Below are positions 26,983 to 36,992 of a stretch of 64,000 bases of DNA, one piece after another. Within the stretch, counting starts at the first letter, position 1. The number at the start of each line of letters is the position of its first letter. The notes under the pieces are model-generated. The model saw only the letters and a list, made by a program, of their open reading frames with translations. It made no database searches and was not told the DNA's origin. The translations under genes and the position numbers were made by a program. The DNA is from Actinomycetospora soli (GTDB lineage: Bacteria; Actinomycetota; Actinomycetes; Mycobacteriales; Pseudonocardiaceae): contig NZ_JAJNDA010000002.1 in the NCBI RefSeq assembly GCF_021026295.1, forward strand, positions 248,001 through 312,000, given 5' to 3'.

Positions 26983-28376
26983 GCCTCGTCGACCGGGCCC
27001 TGGAGACGGCGGCCCGCATCCGCCCCGACGCGGGCGTCGCGGTGATCCTGCGCGAGACCGGCGAGGTGGTGCTGCGCTGGGCGAACTCCACCATGACGAC
27101 GAACGGGGCCACCACCGACCGCACGCTCGGCCTGGTGCTGCTCGTCCCGCTCGCGGGCGGCGGCACGGGCGCCGGCGTGGTGCGGGTGTCGGCGCCCGAC
27201 TCGCTGCTCGCGGGCGGCGCCGAGGCCGACGCCCGGCTCACCGACGCGGTGCGCGCCGCCGTGCGGGCCGCGGAGGACTCCGGGGCGTCCCGCGACGCCG
27301 CGGAGCTCCCCCCGCCGACCGGACCCGGCGACGCCCTCGACGAGCCGGCGGCCGAGACCTCGATCGGCGTCTTCTCCGACCTCGCCGCCGCCCTCGGGGA
27401 CTCCTTCGCGACCGACCGCAGCGCGGGGTTCGCCGACCACCACGTCACCACCACCTGGCTCGCCACCTCCGCCGGGGTCCGGCGCCGGTGGGTCGAACCG
27501 TCCGGGGCCGTCGAGGTCAACCTCAAGGACGCGGGCAGCTCGGTGTGGGGCGGGACCTCGACGCGCGACTTCACCGACGTCGACCTGCCCGCGATCCTCG
27601 GCGACCTGCGCGGGCGGCTCGCGTGGGGGCGCCGTCGGGTCGCGCTGGAGCCGGGACGCTACGAGACGATCCTGCCGCCGTCGGCGGTCAGCGACTTCAT
27701 GATCTACCTGGCGTGGTCGATGGGCGGGCGGCCCGCGCAGGAAGGACGCAGCGCCCTGTCGCGCGCCGGCGGCACCCGGGTCGGCGAGCAGCTGACCGAC
27801 CTGCCGCTGACCCTGGCCGGCGACCCGGACGCGCCGGGCTTCCCGACGCTGCGCTACGAGCCGGTGCTCGCCACCACGGCCTCCGGCGACGAGGTGTCGG
27901 TGTTCGACAACGGCGCGAGCACGCGGCGCGTGGAGTGGCTGCGCAACGGCACGGTGGGCGAGCTGGCCTACCCGCGGGCGGCCGCCGCCGAGTTCGGCAC
28001 CCGATTCGCCCCGCCGTCGGACAACCTCCTGCTCACCGGCGGGTCGGACGCGTCGCTGACCGACCTGGTGGCGGGCACGCGGCGCGGCCTGCTGCTGACC
28101 TGCCTCTGGTACATGCGCGAGGTCGACCCGGAGACGATGCTGCTCACCGGCCTGACCCGCGACGGCGTGTACCTCGTCGAGGACGGCGAGGTGGTCGGCG
28201 AGGTGAACAACTTCCGGTTCAACGAGTCCCCGCTCGACCTCGTGCGGCGCACCGCCGAGGCCGGGGCCACCGAGCGGACGCTGCCGCGCGAGTGGAAGGA
28301 CTGGTTCACGCGCGTCGCGATGCCGCCGCTGCGGATCCCGGACTTCAACATGTCCTCGGTGTCGCAGGCCTCCTGA
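26979..28376 (+). CDS. tldE: TldE/PmbA family protein (partner of TldD)
   Basis: The ATG overlaps the tldD stop by ATGA. The 465-residue product has the PmbA/TldE fold without the HExxxH motif: the N-terminal half is Ala-rich, then VEVNLKDAGSSVWGG and GRYETILPPSAVSDFMIYLAWSMGG, and a C-terminal LTGLTRDGVYLVEDGEVVGE segment. It completes the TldDE protease with the upstream product. Its last codons (SQAS-stop) lie inside the left copy of a perfect 26-bp direct repeat, which is repeated 721 bp downstream. Confidence 0.9.
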   Translation: MSLVDRALETAARIRPDAGVAVILRETGEVVLRWANSTMTTNGATTDRTLGLVLLVPLAGGGTGAGVVRVSAPDSLLAGGAEADARLTDAVRAAVRAAEDSGASRDAAELPPPTGPGDALDEPAAETSIGVFSDLAAALGDSFATDRSAGFADHHVTTTWLATSAGVRRRWVEPSGAVEVNLKDAGSSVWGGTSTRDFTDVDLPAILGDLRGRLAWGRRRVALEPGRYETILPPSAVSDFMIYLAWSMGGRPAQEGRSALSRAGGTRVGEQLTDLPLTLAGDPDAPGFPTLRYEPVLATTASGDEVSVFDNGASTRRVEWLRNGTVGELAYPRAAAAEFGTRFAPPSDNLLLTGGSDASLTDLVAGTRRGLLLTCLWYMREVDPETMLLTGLTRDGVYLVEDGEVVGEVNNFRFNESPLDLVRRTAEAGATERTLPREWKDWFTRVAMPPLRIPDFNMSSVSQAS

Positions 28377-28385
28377 TCACGACCG
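28360..28385 (+). repeat. 26-bp direct repeat, left copy
   Basis: This copy covers the last codons and stop of tldE and is identical over all 26 bases to 29081-29106; identity stops exactly at both ends. The shared sequence ends in CTCCTGATCACGACCG. The pair brackets the gene at 28492-29073. Confidence 0.9.
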
Positions 28386-28491
28386 ACTCCCTGCGGTCTC
28401 GCCGACCCCGACCGTGGGTCAAGGGCCGGTAACGATCCGGCCTCGGACGACGACACCTGCGGCAACTGCATCGGGAGTCGGGGGACATCCA

Positions 28492-29073
28492 GTGGACACG
28501 CACACGAGCACGCCGGGGCCGTACGCGTGGGGGGCCGACCCGGGCGACGCACCGACGGTGGAACTGCCCGTGCAGCCGCCTCGCCGGTCTCTCGGCAAGC
28601 GGATCAAGCGTGGCGTCCTGATCGGACTCGGCAGCATCGCCGGGCTCTTCGTCCTCCTCGTCGTCATCGGCCTGATGGTCGGTCCGCAGCCGCCCCGCAC
28701 CGATGCCGCGCCAGCTCCGTCGCCGGTCGCGAGCACGGCGCCCGCAGCACCCCCGGTCCCGGTCGTCGTCCCGCCGGCACCGGTCGCGCCGCTGGTGGCA
28801 GCACCGGCGCCGGTCACCGCGGCGCCGGTCGCGCCGCCGCCCTCGACGACCGCTGCGGCAGCCGCAGCGCGACCTGCCGTCGGAACCCCGAAGCCCAAGC
28901 CCAGGCCCAGGCCGGCACCGAAGCCCGCGCCCAAGCCGGCGTCCAAGCCGGCACCGGCGAAGGCGGCGCCTGCACCGGCCGCCTCGTCGTCCGGCGGTGC
29001 AGGGCTGTGTGTGAAGAAGGACAAGAACGGGCGGTGGCGTGACGCCAAGGGCCGCTTCTGCAGCCCGGGCTGA
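28492..29073 (+). CDS. Pro/Ala-rich single-pass membrane protein, probably inserted
   Basis: GTG 28492 follows GGGGGA by 6 nt; the product has 193 residues. The first 45 residues are polar, then KRIKRG precedes one transmembrane helix (about residues 46-66, LIGLGSIAGLFVLLVVIGLMV). The remaining part is extracytoplasmic by the positive-inside rule: a Pro/Ala/Val-rich stalk, then KPKPRPRPAPKPAPKP repeats. The C-terminus is a compact Cys-bounded tail, CVKKDKNGRWRDAKGRFC, that could form one disulfide. No family is recognised. The gene lies entirely between two 26-bp direct repeats, which implies it was inserted between tldE and the convergent oxidoreductase gene. Confidence 0.75.
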   Translation: MDTHTSTPGPYAWGADPGDAPTVELPVQPPRRSLGKRIKRGVLIGLGSIAGLFVLLVVIGLMVGPQPPRTDAAPAPSPVASTAPAAPPVPVVVPPAPVAPLVAAPAPVTAAPVAPPPSTTAAAAAARPAVGTPKPKPRPRPAPKPAPKPASKPAPAKAAPAPAASSSGGAGLCVKKDKNGRWRDAKGRFCSPG

Positions 29074-29080
29074 GCCCGCC

Positions 29081-29106
29081 TGTCGCAGGCCTCCTGATCA
29101 CGACCG
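29081..29106 (+). repeat. 26-bp direct repeat, right copy
   Basis: This copy contains a remnant of the tldE 3' end, including its TGA. The same TGATCA also supplies the TCA (TGA on the minus strand) that ends the convergent oxidoreductase gene at 29098. It is identical to 28360-28385. Confidence 0.9.
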
Positions 29107-30693
29107 CGGCGCGATCACCCGCGTCAGTCCGGGCGGGGCGCCGAGGCCCTCGGTGACCGGCCCCTCGAGCACGGCGCCGTCCGGGGCGAAGCGCGATCCG
29201 TGCAGCGGGCAGTCCCAGCTCGCGGCCGCGTCGTTCCAGGCGAGAACGCCGCCGAGGTGCGGACACACGGCGCCGACCTCGTGCTCGACGCCGCCGACCC
29301 GGCACCGGCCGACCTTGCCGCGGCGGGTGGTCTCGACCCGGCCCTCCCCCTCCGCGAGGGGCGTCCGCGACGGCAGGTCGGGCTTCGCCCAGCCCGTCGC
29401 CAGGTAGCGGGCGACCTGCCCGTTGGCCCGCGCGAGCTGCGGCGCCGAGCGCAACCGGGGGACGCGGTCCGCGGCGAAGGTCGGCGCCCAGGGGTTGTCG
29501 CGGCCGACGAGGTGGTCGGCGAGCGCCAGCCCGGCCGCGGTGCCGCCGGTCATGCCCCACTTCGCGAACCCGGTGGCCACGAGCACCCGGGGCTGCAGCG
29601 GCATCGGGCCGACGAACGGCAGGCCGTCCTCGGGCTCGTAGTCCTGCGCCGACCACCGGTGGGTGATCGCGTCGAGGGGCCAGTGCTGCGCGGTCCAGTC
29701 CGCGAGATCGCGCTCGTGGTGCGACATCGGGGTGTCGGTGCCCACCCGGTGACCGAAGCCGCCGGTCTGCAGGAGCCGCTCGCCGTCGACGACGACCGTG
29801 CGGATCGACACCGTCGGGGAGTCGGCCGACAGGTACATGCCGGACGGCAGGCCCTCGGGGTCGCGCACGCGCGCCGCCTGCGCGTAGGAGCGGGCGGGCT
29901 CGACACGGGCGAAGTAGAGGCCGCGGTCGAGCACCGGGATGCCTGTCGCGAGCACGACGCGGTCGGCGAGGACGCGACCGTGGTCGGTGCGGAGCTCCGG
30001 CGTCGGCCCACGGGACACGGAGCGCAGCGGAGCCGGACCCAGCGGGAACGAGGCGCCCAGCGAGACCGAGCGGACCCGGGTGCCCTCGTGGACCGGGTGC
30101 CCGGCGTCGACGAGCTCGCGGGCGAGGTCGTGCAGGTAGGGCACCGGGTCGAACTGGACCTGGTCGGCGAGGGTGACCGCCTCGGAGACCCCGAACGGCA
30201 GGTCGAGGTCGGCGTCCAGGGTGGCGGGCAGGCCGGCCGCGCGCAGGGCGTCCGCCTCGGCGCGGACGGCGCGGGCGCCGGCGGAGTCCCGACCCGCCGT
30301 CGAGAAGGTGACCGCGGGGGCCCGCTCGAAGCCGCAGTCGACGCCCTCCGCGCGGTCGGCCAGCCAGTCGAGGCCGGCGCGGTGCGCGGCGACGTAGGCG
30401 TCGACGACGTCCCGGGGGTGGCGCTGCGCGAGCGTCGAGGCGCGGGTGCCCTGCAGCACCGACACCTTGGCCGTGGTGTTGCCGCTGGCCACCGCGCCGA
30501 GGTGCCGGGCCTCCAGCACCGCCACCGAGCAGCCCGCCCGGTGCAGGGCCACGGCCGTCGTCAGGCCGGTGATGCCGCCGCCGACCACGGCGACGTCGAC
30601 GCGGAGCTCGCCGCGCAGCGGGGGGTGGGACGGCAGCTCGCGGTCGAGCCAGACGGAGCGGTGGCGGGCGGGGAGGGCCGGGTTCGTGGGCAC
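29098..30693 (-). CDS. FAD-dependent oxidoreductase with C-terminal Rieske domain
   Basis: From GTG 30693 the product has 531 residues; a longer form to 30801 is open but unlikely. The N-terminal domain is a DAO-type flavoprotein: VDVAVVGGGITGLTTAVALHRAG is the dinucleotide fold and VVLATGIPVLDRGLY a conserved later segment, with QDYEPEDGLPFVGPMP near the isoalloxazine region. The C-terminal 90 residues are a Rieske-type 2Fe-2S domain with CPHLGG and CPLHGSRF as ligand pairs. Proteins of this build oxidise amines or amino acids and pass electrons through the cluster; the substrate is unknown. Its stop codon lies inside the right 26-bp repeat. Confidence 0.87.
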   Translation of the reverse strand: MPTNPALPARHRSVWLDRELPSHPPLRGELRVDVAVVGGGITGLTTAVALHRAGCSVAVLEARHLGAVASGNTTAKVSVLQGTRASTLAQRHPRDVVDAYVAAHRAGLDWLADRAEGVDCGFERAPAVTFSTAGRDSAGARAVRAEADALRAAGLPATLDADLDLPFGVSEAVTLADQVQFDPVPYLHDLARELVDAGHPVHEGTRVRSVSLGASFPLGPAPLRSVSRGPTPELRTDHGRVLADRVVLATGIPVLDRGLYFARVEPARSYAQAARVRDPEGLPSGMYLSADSPTVSIRTVVVDGERLLQTGGFGHRVGTDTPMSHHERDLADWTAQHWPLDAITHRWSAQDYEPEDGLPFVGPMPLQPRVLVATGFAKWGMTGGTAAGLALADHLVGRDNPWAPTFAADRVPRLRSAPQLARANGQVARYLATGWAKPDLPSRTPLAEGEGRVETTRRGKVGRCRVGGVEHEVGAVCPHLGGVLAWNDAAASWDCPLHGSRFAPDGAVLEGPVTEGLGAPPGLTRVIAPRS

Positions 30694-30809
30694 AGGACGG
30701 AGTAGCCACTGCCCCGGACGGTGCACACGGGCTCCTCCGGGCTCCTCGCCGTGACCGAGTCGTGACGGGACGGGTGCACACCGTGGCCGTCGAACGGGCA
30801 CCCCCCGGT

Positions 30810-31166
30810 ATGGCCGACCTCGACCGCCGTCCCCGCTCCGGCAACCCCGTCACGGGCGCGGTCCGTGGCGTCCTGGGCCTCGTGGGTGGCCTCGTCCGCC
30901 TGATCACCGGGCTCTTCGCCGCGATCCTCGTCGTGCACATCGTGCTGGAGATCCTCGGCGCCAACCCCGACAACGGGCTGACGCAGTTCATCGCGTCGGC
31001 CGCCGACTCGCTGACCCTGGGTCTCGCGAACCTGTTCGTGGTCGGGAACGAGACCGCGCAGGTGCTGCTCTCCTACGGCATCCCCGCGATCGCCTGGCTC
31101 GTCATCGGCGCGCTGATCGTGGCGGTCCTGCGCGTGGCCGCCCGCCCGCGCTCCGGGCTCGCCTGA
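30810..31166 (+). CDS. small two-helix membrane protein of unknown function
   Basis: I take ATG 30810; the upstream extension to 30762 overlaps the promoter region of the divergent oxidoreductase. The 118-residue product has two hydrophobic segments, LVRLITGLFAAILVVHIVLEIL (about residues 29-50) and LLSYGIPAIAWLVIGALIVAVLRVA (about 87-111), separated by an amphipathic NGLTQFIASAADSLTLGLANLFV. Both termini are basic. It resembles small actinobacterial integral membrane proteins without assigned function. It lies 29 nt ahead of the sirtuin gene. Confidence 0.65.
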   Translation: MADLDRRPRSGNPVTGAVRGVLGLVGGLVRLITGLFAAILVVHIVLEILGANPDNGLTQFIASAADSLTLGLANLFVVGNETAQVLLSYGIPAIAWLVIGALIVAVLRVAARPRSGLA

Positions 31167-31195
31167 CCCGACGCGCGCGCCCCGGCGCGGGCACC

Positions 31196-32113
31196 ATGGA
31201 TCCCGTGGGCAAGGTCGTCATGCGCTATCCGGGATCGGTGCTGCAGGAGACGTGGGACGCCGAGGTCCCGCTCCGCGGCGACCTCAACGACCTCGCGGCG
31301 CTCGTCGGCGCCGGCGGGGTCTGCGTGCTCTCCGGCGCCGGGATGTCCACCGACTCGGGCATCCCGGACTACCGCGGCCCCTCGAGCGCGGCCCGCAGGC
31401 ACACGCCCATGACCTACGAGGCGTTCGTCCACGACCCCGCCGCACGCCACCGCTACTGGGCCCGCAGCCACGTCGGGTGGCCGCAGATCGAGCGGGCCCG
31501 CCCCAACCCGGCCCACGAGGCGGTGGCCGCGCTGCAGCGGTGCGGGCTCGTCGGGAGCGTCATCACCCAGAACGTCGACGGCCTGCACCAGGCCGGGGGC
31601 GCCCGGGACGTCGTCGAACTGCACGGCGCGCTCGCACGGGTCGTCTGCCTGGCGTGCCGCGCGGAGCTGGACCGGGCCGACGTCCAGGCCCGCCTCGCCG
31701 TCGTGAACCGGGAGTTCGACGTCGCCGTGTCCGGCCTGCGCGACGCGCAGGTCAACCCGGACGGCGACGTCGAGCTGCCCGACGAGCTCGTGGACGCCTT
31801 CACGATGATCGACTGCCCGGTGTGCGGGGAGGGCCCGCTCAAGCCGGACGTGGTGTTCTTCGGCGAGTCCGTGCCGCGGCCGCGGGTGGAGCGCTGCTTC
31901 GCGGAGGTCGCGCGGGCGCGGTCCCTGGTGGTCCTGGGTTCGTCACTGGCCGTGATGTCGGGCCTGCGGTTCGCCCGGGCCGCCACCCGGGCGGGGACGC
32001 CGGTCGCGATCGTCACCGGCGGACCGAGCCGCGCGGACGATCTGGCGGCGGTGCGACTGGTGTCACCTCTCGGTGAGGCGCTTCCGGCGCTGGTCAGGGC
32101 CCTGCGAGCCTGA
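31196..32113 (+). CDS. class II (SIRT4-like) sirtuin, NAD-dependent protein deacylase
   Basis: The 305-residue protein carries the sirtuin motifs: GAGMSTDSGIPDYRG for NAD binding, TQNVDGLH, the catalytic His in VELHG, and four zinc cysteines (CLAC and CPVC). The insert NPDGDVELPDELVDAF and LKPDVVFFGESVP are characteristic of class II sirtuins. It removes acyl groups from lysines, consuming NAD. The acyl-CoA synthetase 15 kb away has the acylatable Lys motif, which makes it a plausible target, but this is inference. PEP carboxykinase is the next gene. Confidence 0.9.
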   Translation: MDPVGKVVMRYPGSVLQETWDAEVPLRGDLNDLAALVGAGGVCVLSGAGMSTDSGIPDYRGPSSAARRHTPMTYEAFVHDPAARHRYWARSHVGWPQIERARPNPAHEAVAALQRCGLVGSVITQNVDGLHQAGGARDVVELHGALARVVCLACRAELDRADVQARLAVVNREFDVAVSGLRDAQVNPDGDVELPDELVDAFTMIDCPVCGEGPLKPDVVFFGESVPRPRVERCFAEVARARSLVVLGSSLAVMSGLRFARAATRAGTPVAIVTGGPSRADDLAAVRLVSPLGEALPALVRALRA

Positions 32114-32333
32114 ATCGTTCAGCTTGATCGTGGAAGTGGTGTCTCGAACACCCCTCGGCGGTTCCGTGTGCAGCATCTGTCGTTAACGTCGTTGTACTCC
32201 GACGGGGCCACACGGCGATGTGTACCGGCCGCTCGATTGCCCGCACGCCGGTGCACTCAGGCCGTGGCTCCGTTGCGTGACGACCTCTGGTCGTCGCTCG
32301 ACAGTGACCGGCGAACGAGGAGTGACACGACGC
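32114..32333 (+). promoter_or_regulatory. pckG upstream region with GGTGT/ACACC inverted repeat
   Basis: The 220-bp gap before pckG holds no gene. A perfect 5-bp inverted repeat, GGTGT ctcga ACACC, lies at 32138-32152 and may be an operator. GAGGAG about 11 nt before the ATG is the likely ribosome-binding site. No regulator can be named. Confidence 0.4.
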
Positions 32334-34160
<1,827 letters not shown>

Positions 34161-34169
34161 TCCGTCCCA

Positions 34170-34218
34170 CGTGAGGGGAACCCTCGGCCGCCCCGGTGGC
34201 CCGTGGGTTCCCCTCACG
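34170..34218 (+). terminator. GTGAGGGGAACCC palindrome after pckG
   Basis: CGTGAGGGGAACCC (34170-34183) and GGGTTCCCCTCACG (34205-34218) are perfect 14-bp complements separated by 21 nt. It starts 9 nt after the pckG stop and shares its core with the compound element at 15841-15952. Confidence 0.8.
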
Positions 34219-34274
34219 CACGTCCGGGGCCTTCCCGACGCCGGGTCCTCCCGCTCCTGGGGCACGATGATCGC

Positions 34275-34874
34275 GTGCTCGAGTTCCTGCGCGGCATCGG
34301 CGAGAGCGTCGGCGGCTGGCTCTACGTCATCGCGGGCGGCCTCGCGTTCGCCGAGGCGGCCGTCATGGTCGGCGTGGTGCTGCCCGGAGAGACGGCCCTG
34401 CTCGTGGCCGGGTTCGCCGCGCACGAGGGGATCATCGCGCTCGTCCCGATGATCGTCGTGGCCGTCGTGTGCGCCGTCGCCGGCGACTCGGTGGGCTACG
34501 AGGTCGGTCGCCTCGTCGGGCCGCGGCTGCAGGCCTCACGGGTCGGCCGCCTCGTCGGCGAGCACCGGTGGCAGGCGACCGAGGACTTCCTGCGTCGCCA
34601 CGGCGGCGAGGCCGTGCTGCTCGGTCGCGGCACCGCCCTGCTGCGCGCCCTCGTGCCGGGCATGGCCGGCATGGCCCGCATGCCCTACCTGCGCACCTTC
34701 CTGCCGTGGAACGCCGTCGGCGGCATCCTGTGGGGCGGCGGCTGCGTCCTGCTCGGCTACGTGTTCGCGCTGTCGCTGGAGACGGTGGCGCGCTACCTCG
34801 CGTGGGGCCCGATCCCCGTCGTCGTGCTCGTCGCGGGTGTGCTGATCTGGCGCGAGGCCCGTCGTCGGAAATGA
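34275..34874 (+). CDS. DedA family membrane protein
   Basis: The 199-residue protein starts at GTG 34275 and shows the DedA pattern. VMVGVVLPGETALLVAGF is the re-entrant loop motif, VCAVAGDSVGYEVGRLVG follows, and FLRRHGGEAVLLGRGTALLRALVPGMAGMARMPY carries the conserved basic and Gly residues. It then has FLPWNAVGGILWGGGCVLLGY and a C-terminal helix. DedA/SNARE-associated proteins act as lipid carriers or scramblases, including for undecaprenyl phosphate, at the cytoplasmic membrane. The precise lipid is unknown. Confidence 0.88.
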   Translation: MLEFLRGIGESVGGWLYVIAGGLAFAEAAVMVGVVLPGETALLVAGFAAHEGIIALVPMIVVAVVCAVAGDSVGYEVGRLVGPRLQASRVGRLVGEHRWQATEDFLRRHGGEAVLLGRGTALLRALVPGMAGMARMPYLRTFLPWNAVGGILWGGGCVLLGYVFALSLETVARYLAWGPIPVVVLVAGVLIWREARRRK

Positions 34875-34923
34875 AATCGGACATCGGGAACAGAAGGGGT
34901 TACCCAGCAGTAGAGCCTCTGGT

Positions 34924-34939
34924 GCGTACCTGTACACGC
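34924..34939 (+). promoter_or_regulatory. possible operator upstream of the symporter operon
   Basis: GCGTACCTGTACACGC is an imperfect dyad centred on CT, with GTAC on both sides. It lies 52 nt ahead of the DUF3311 gene. The GTAC spacing recalls GntR/FadR-type sites, but this is only a resemblance. Confidence 0.3.
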
Positions 34940-34990
34940 GCTTAACATCCGCGCGTCCACCGACCGAGTACGCGCTTGCTAGGACCGCCG

Positions 34991-35248
34991 ATGTCGTCAT
35001 CCGTCGCGGATCCGGAGACCCCGGACCCTGCGCCCGCGAGGCCCCACTTCCGCTTCCGCGCCTGGAACCTGCTCCTGCTCGTCCCGCTGATCAGCCTGAT
35101 CACGCCGCTGTTCAACATGACGGAGCCGACGCTGCTCGGGCTGCCGTTCTTCTACTGGTTCCAGATCGCGGTCATCCCGCTCGGGATCCTCTGCACGTTG
35201 ACCGTGCACCTCGTCACCCGCGAGCGCGACGAGGAGGGTGACCGATGA
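34991..35248 (+). CDS. DUF3311 family small membrane protein
   Basis: This 85-residue protein has a Pro-rich start and two helices, WNLLLLVPLISLITPLFNM and LLGLPFFYWFQIAVIPLGILCTLTVHL; the GLPFFYWFQ segment is the DUF3311 signature. Such proteins are encoded directly before sodium:solute symporters, and the stop here overlaps the symporter start by ATGA. It is probably an accessory subunit. An earlier in-frame start at 34976 would add 5 residues. Confidence 0.82.
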   Translation: MSSSVADPETPDPAPARPHFRFRAWNLLLLVPLISLITPLFNMTEPTLLGLPFFYWFQIAVIPLGILCTLTVHLVTRERDEEGDR

Positions 35249-36906
35249 CCGGCGCGCAGGTCGTCCAGCTGGTCGTCTTCCTGCTGCTGTTCGTGGCCGT
35301 GGCGGTCATGGGCTTCATGGCGAGCCGCTGGCGGCGCGCCGACGACCTCGAGCACCTCGACGAGTGGGGCCTCGGCGGGCGTCGCTTCGGCTCGTGGGTC
35401 ACCTGGTTCCTGCTCGGCGGGGACCTCTACACCGCGTACACCTTCGTCGCGATCCCGGCGCTGCTGTTCTCCTCGGGCGCCCTGGGCTTCTACGCGGTGC
35501 CCTACACGATCATCGCGTTCCCGCTCGTGATGCTGCCGCTGCTGCGGCTCTGGTCGGTCTCGCGGGTGCACGGCTACGTGACCCCGGCCGACTTCGTCCG
35601 CGGCCGCTACGACTCGCCGCTGCTCGCGCTCGCGGTCGCGGTGACCGGGATCGTCGCGACGATGCCCTACATCGCCCTGCAGCTCGCCGGACTCGAGGCG
35701 GTGCTGCGCACCATCGGGCTCAACGGCTCGGGGTTCTGGGGCCACGCGCCGCTGTTCGTCGCGTTCGTGGTGCTCGCCGCGTACACCTACCAGTCCGGCC
35801 TGCGGGCGCCGGCGCTGATCGCGGTGGTCAAGGACGTCCTGATCTACATCGTCATCCTCGTGGCGATCATCTACCTGCCGCTGAAGCTCGGCGGGTGGGG
35901 CTCGATCATCGACGCCGGGGCCGCGAAGCTCGCGCAGCCGTCGCCCGCCACCGGCCAGGCCTCCGGGTCGACGCTGCTCACGGCGAACAACCAGCTGCAG
36001 TACGCGACGCTGGCGCTCGGGTCGGCGCTCGCGCTGTTCCTCTACCCGCACTCGATCACCGGCGTGCTGTCCAGCTCGAGCCGGGCCACGATCCGCCGGA
36101 ACATGACCGCGCTGCCGGCCTACTCGTTCCTGCTGGCCCTGCTCGCGCTCCTCGGCTACGTCGCGATCGCGGCGGGCACGAAGCCGATCGTCAACGGCTC
36201 CACCGGCCGTCCCGACTCGAACACGATCGTCCCGGCCCTGTTCGCGGGCCAGTTCCCGTCGTGGTTCGCGGGCGTCGCCTTCGCCGCGATCGGGGTGGGG
36301 GCGCTGGTGCCCGCGGCGATCATGTCGATCGCCGCGGCGAACCTGTGGACCCGCAACATCTACAAGGAGTTCCTGCGCCGCGACGCGACGCCGCGGGACG
36401 AGGCGCGGCAGGCCAAGCTCGCCTCGCTGGTGGTCAAGGTCGGCGCCGTGCTGTTCATCGTCGTCGTGGACCCGCAGTTCTCGGTCGACCTGCAGCTCAT
36501 CGGCGGCGTGATCATCCTGCAGACGCTGCCCGCCGTCGCGATCGCGCTCTACACCCGGTGGTTCCACCGGTGGGCGCTGTTCGCGGGCTGGGCGGTCGGC
36601 CTGATCTGGGGGATGATCATGCTCTACGGCATCCCCAACCCGGTGAACGGCAAGCAGCACTTCGGCGGGTCCGCGCTCGCGCTGGGCAAGCTGAACCTGT
36701 TCGGCTGGACGCCGTTCGACGGGTCGAAGGTGCAGATCTACGTCGGTGCCGTGGCGCTGATCGGCAACCTGGTCGTGGCCGCCCTGGTCACGCTCGCCCT
36801 GCGGGCGGCCGGGACGCGCGAGGGCGCCGACCACACGCGCGGCGACGACTACCACGCCACCCGCGTGCCGGAGTCGACCGCGCCGGAGGCCGTCTCGTCG
36901 GTGTAG
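35245..36906 (+). CDS. sodium:solute symporter, MctP-like monocarboxylate permease
   Basis: The 553-residue protein has about 13 helices and the SSS-family features: DEWGLGGRRFGSWVTWFLLGGDLYTAYTFVA near helix 2, then RVHGYVTPADFVRGRYDSP and VGALVPAAIMSIAAANLWTRNIYKEF. The closest functional group by pattern and by its DUF3311 partner is MctP, which imports lactate, pyruvate and other short monocarboxylates. With CstA at 12.5 kb and propionyl-CoA synthetase at 16 kb it fits the organic-acid theme of the window. A 19-bp-arm palindrome follows. Confidence 0.85.
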   Translation: MTGAQVVQLVVFLLLFVAVAVMGFMASRWRRADDLEHLDEWGLGGRRFGSWVTWFLLGGDLYTAYTFVAIPALLFSSGALGFYAVPYTIIAFPLVMLPLLRLWSVSRVHGYVTPADFVRGRYDSPLLALAVAVTGIVATMPYIALQLAGLEAVLRTIGLNGSGFWGHAPLFVAFVVLAAYTYQSGLRAPALIAVVKDVLIYIVILVAIIYLPLKLGGWGSIIDAGAAKLAQPSPATGQASGSTLLTANNQLQYATLALGSALALFLYPHSITGVLSSSSRATIRRNMTALPAYSFLLALLALLGYVAIAAGTKPIVNGSTGRPDSNTIVPALFAGQFPSWFAGVAFAAIGVGALVPAAIMSIAAANLWTRNIYKEFLRRDATPRDEARQAKLASLVVKVGAVLFIVVVDPQFSVDLQLIGGVIILQTLPAVAIALYTRWFHRWALFAGWAVGLIWGMIMLYGIPNPVNGKQHFGGSALALGKLNLFGWTPFDGSKVQIYVGAVALIGNLVVAALVTLALRAAGTREGADHTRGDDYHATRVPESTAPEAVSSV

Positions 36907-36921
36907 GTGCGCTCCGCGCTC

Positions 36922-36961
36922 GTGAGCAGTAGAGGTCGCTACAGCGACCTTTACTGCTCAC
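36922..36961 (+). terminator. GTGAGCAGTA palindrome after the symporter
   Basis: Arms 36922-36940 (GTGAGCAGTAGAGGTCGCT) and 36943-36961 pair over 19 positions with a single G-T wobble and a 2-nt centre. It starts 15 nt after the stop codon. Confidence 0.85.
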
Positions 36962-36978
36962 CTGGCGGAGCCACCTCC

Positions 36979-36992
36979 TACGATCCCCCGGC
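36979..36992 (+). promoter_or_regulatory. leaderless -10 box for the phosphodiesterase-like gene
   Basis: TACGAT (36979-36984) ends 8 nt before ATG 36993, without a ribosome-binding site. It lies directly after the terminator palindrome. Confidence 0.5.

Noticed and set aside
28360-29106. Insertion sequence or MITE
   Set aside because: There is no transposase, no terminal inverted repeats were found just inside the direct repeats, and the 26-bp duplication is longer than usual target sites. It is kept as an insertion of unknown mechanism.
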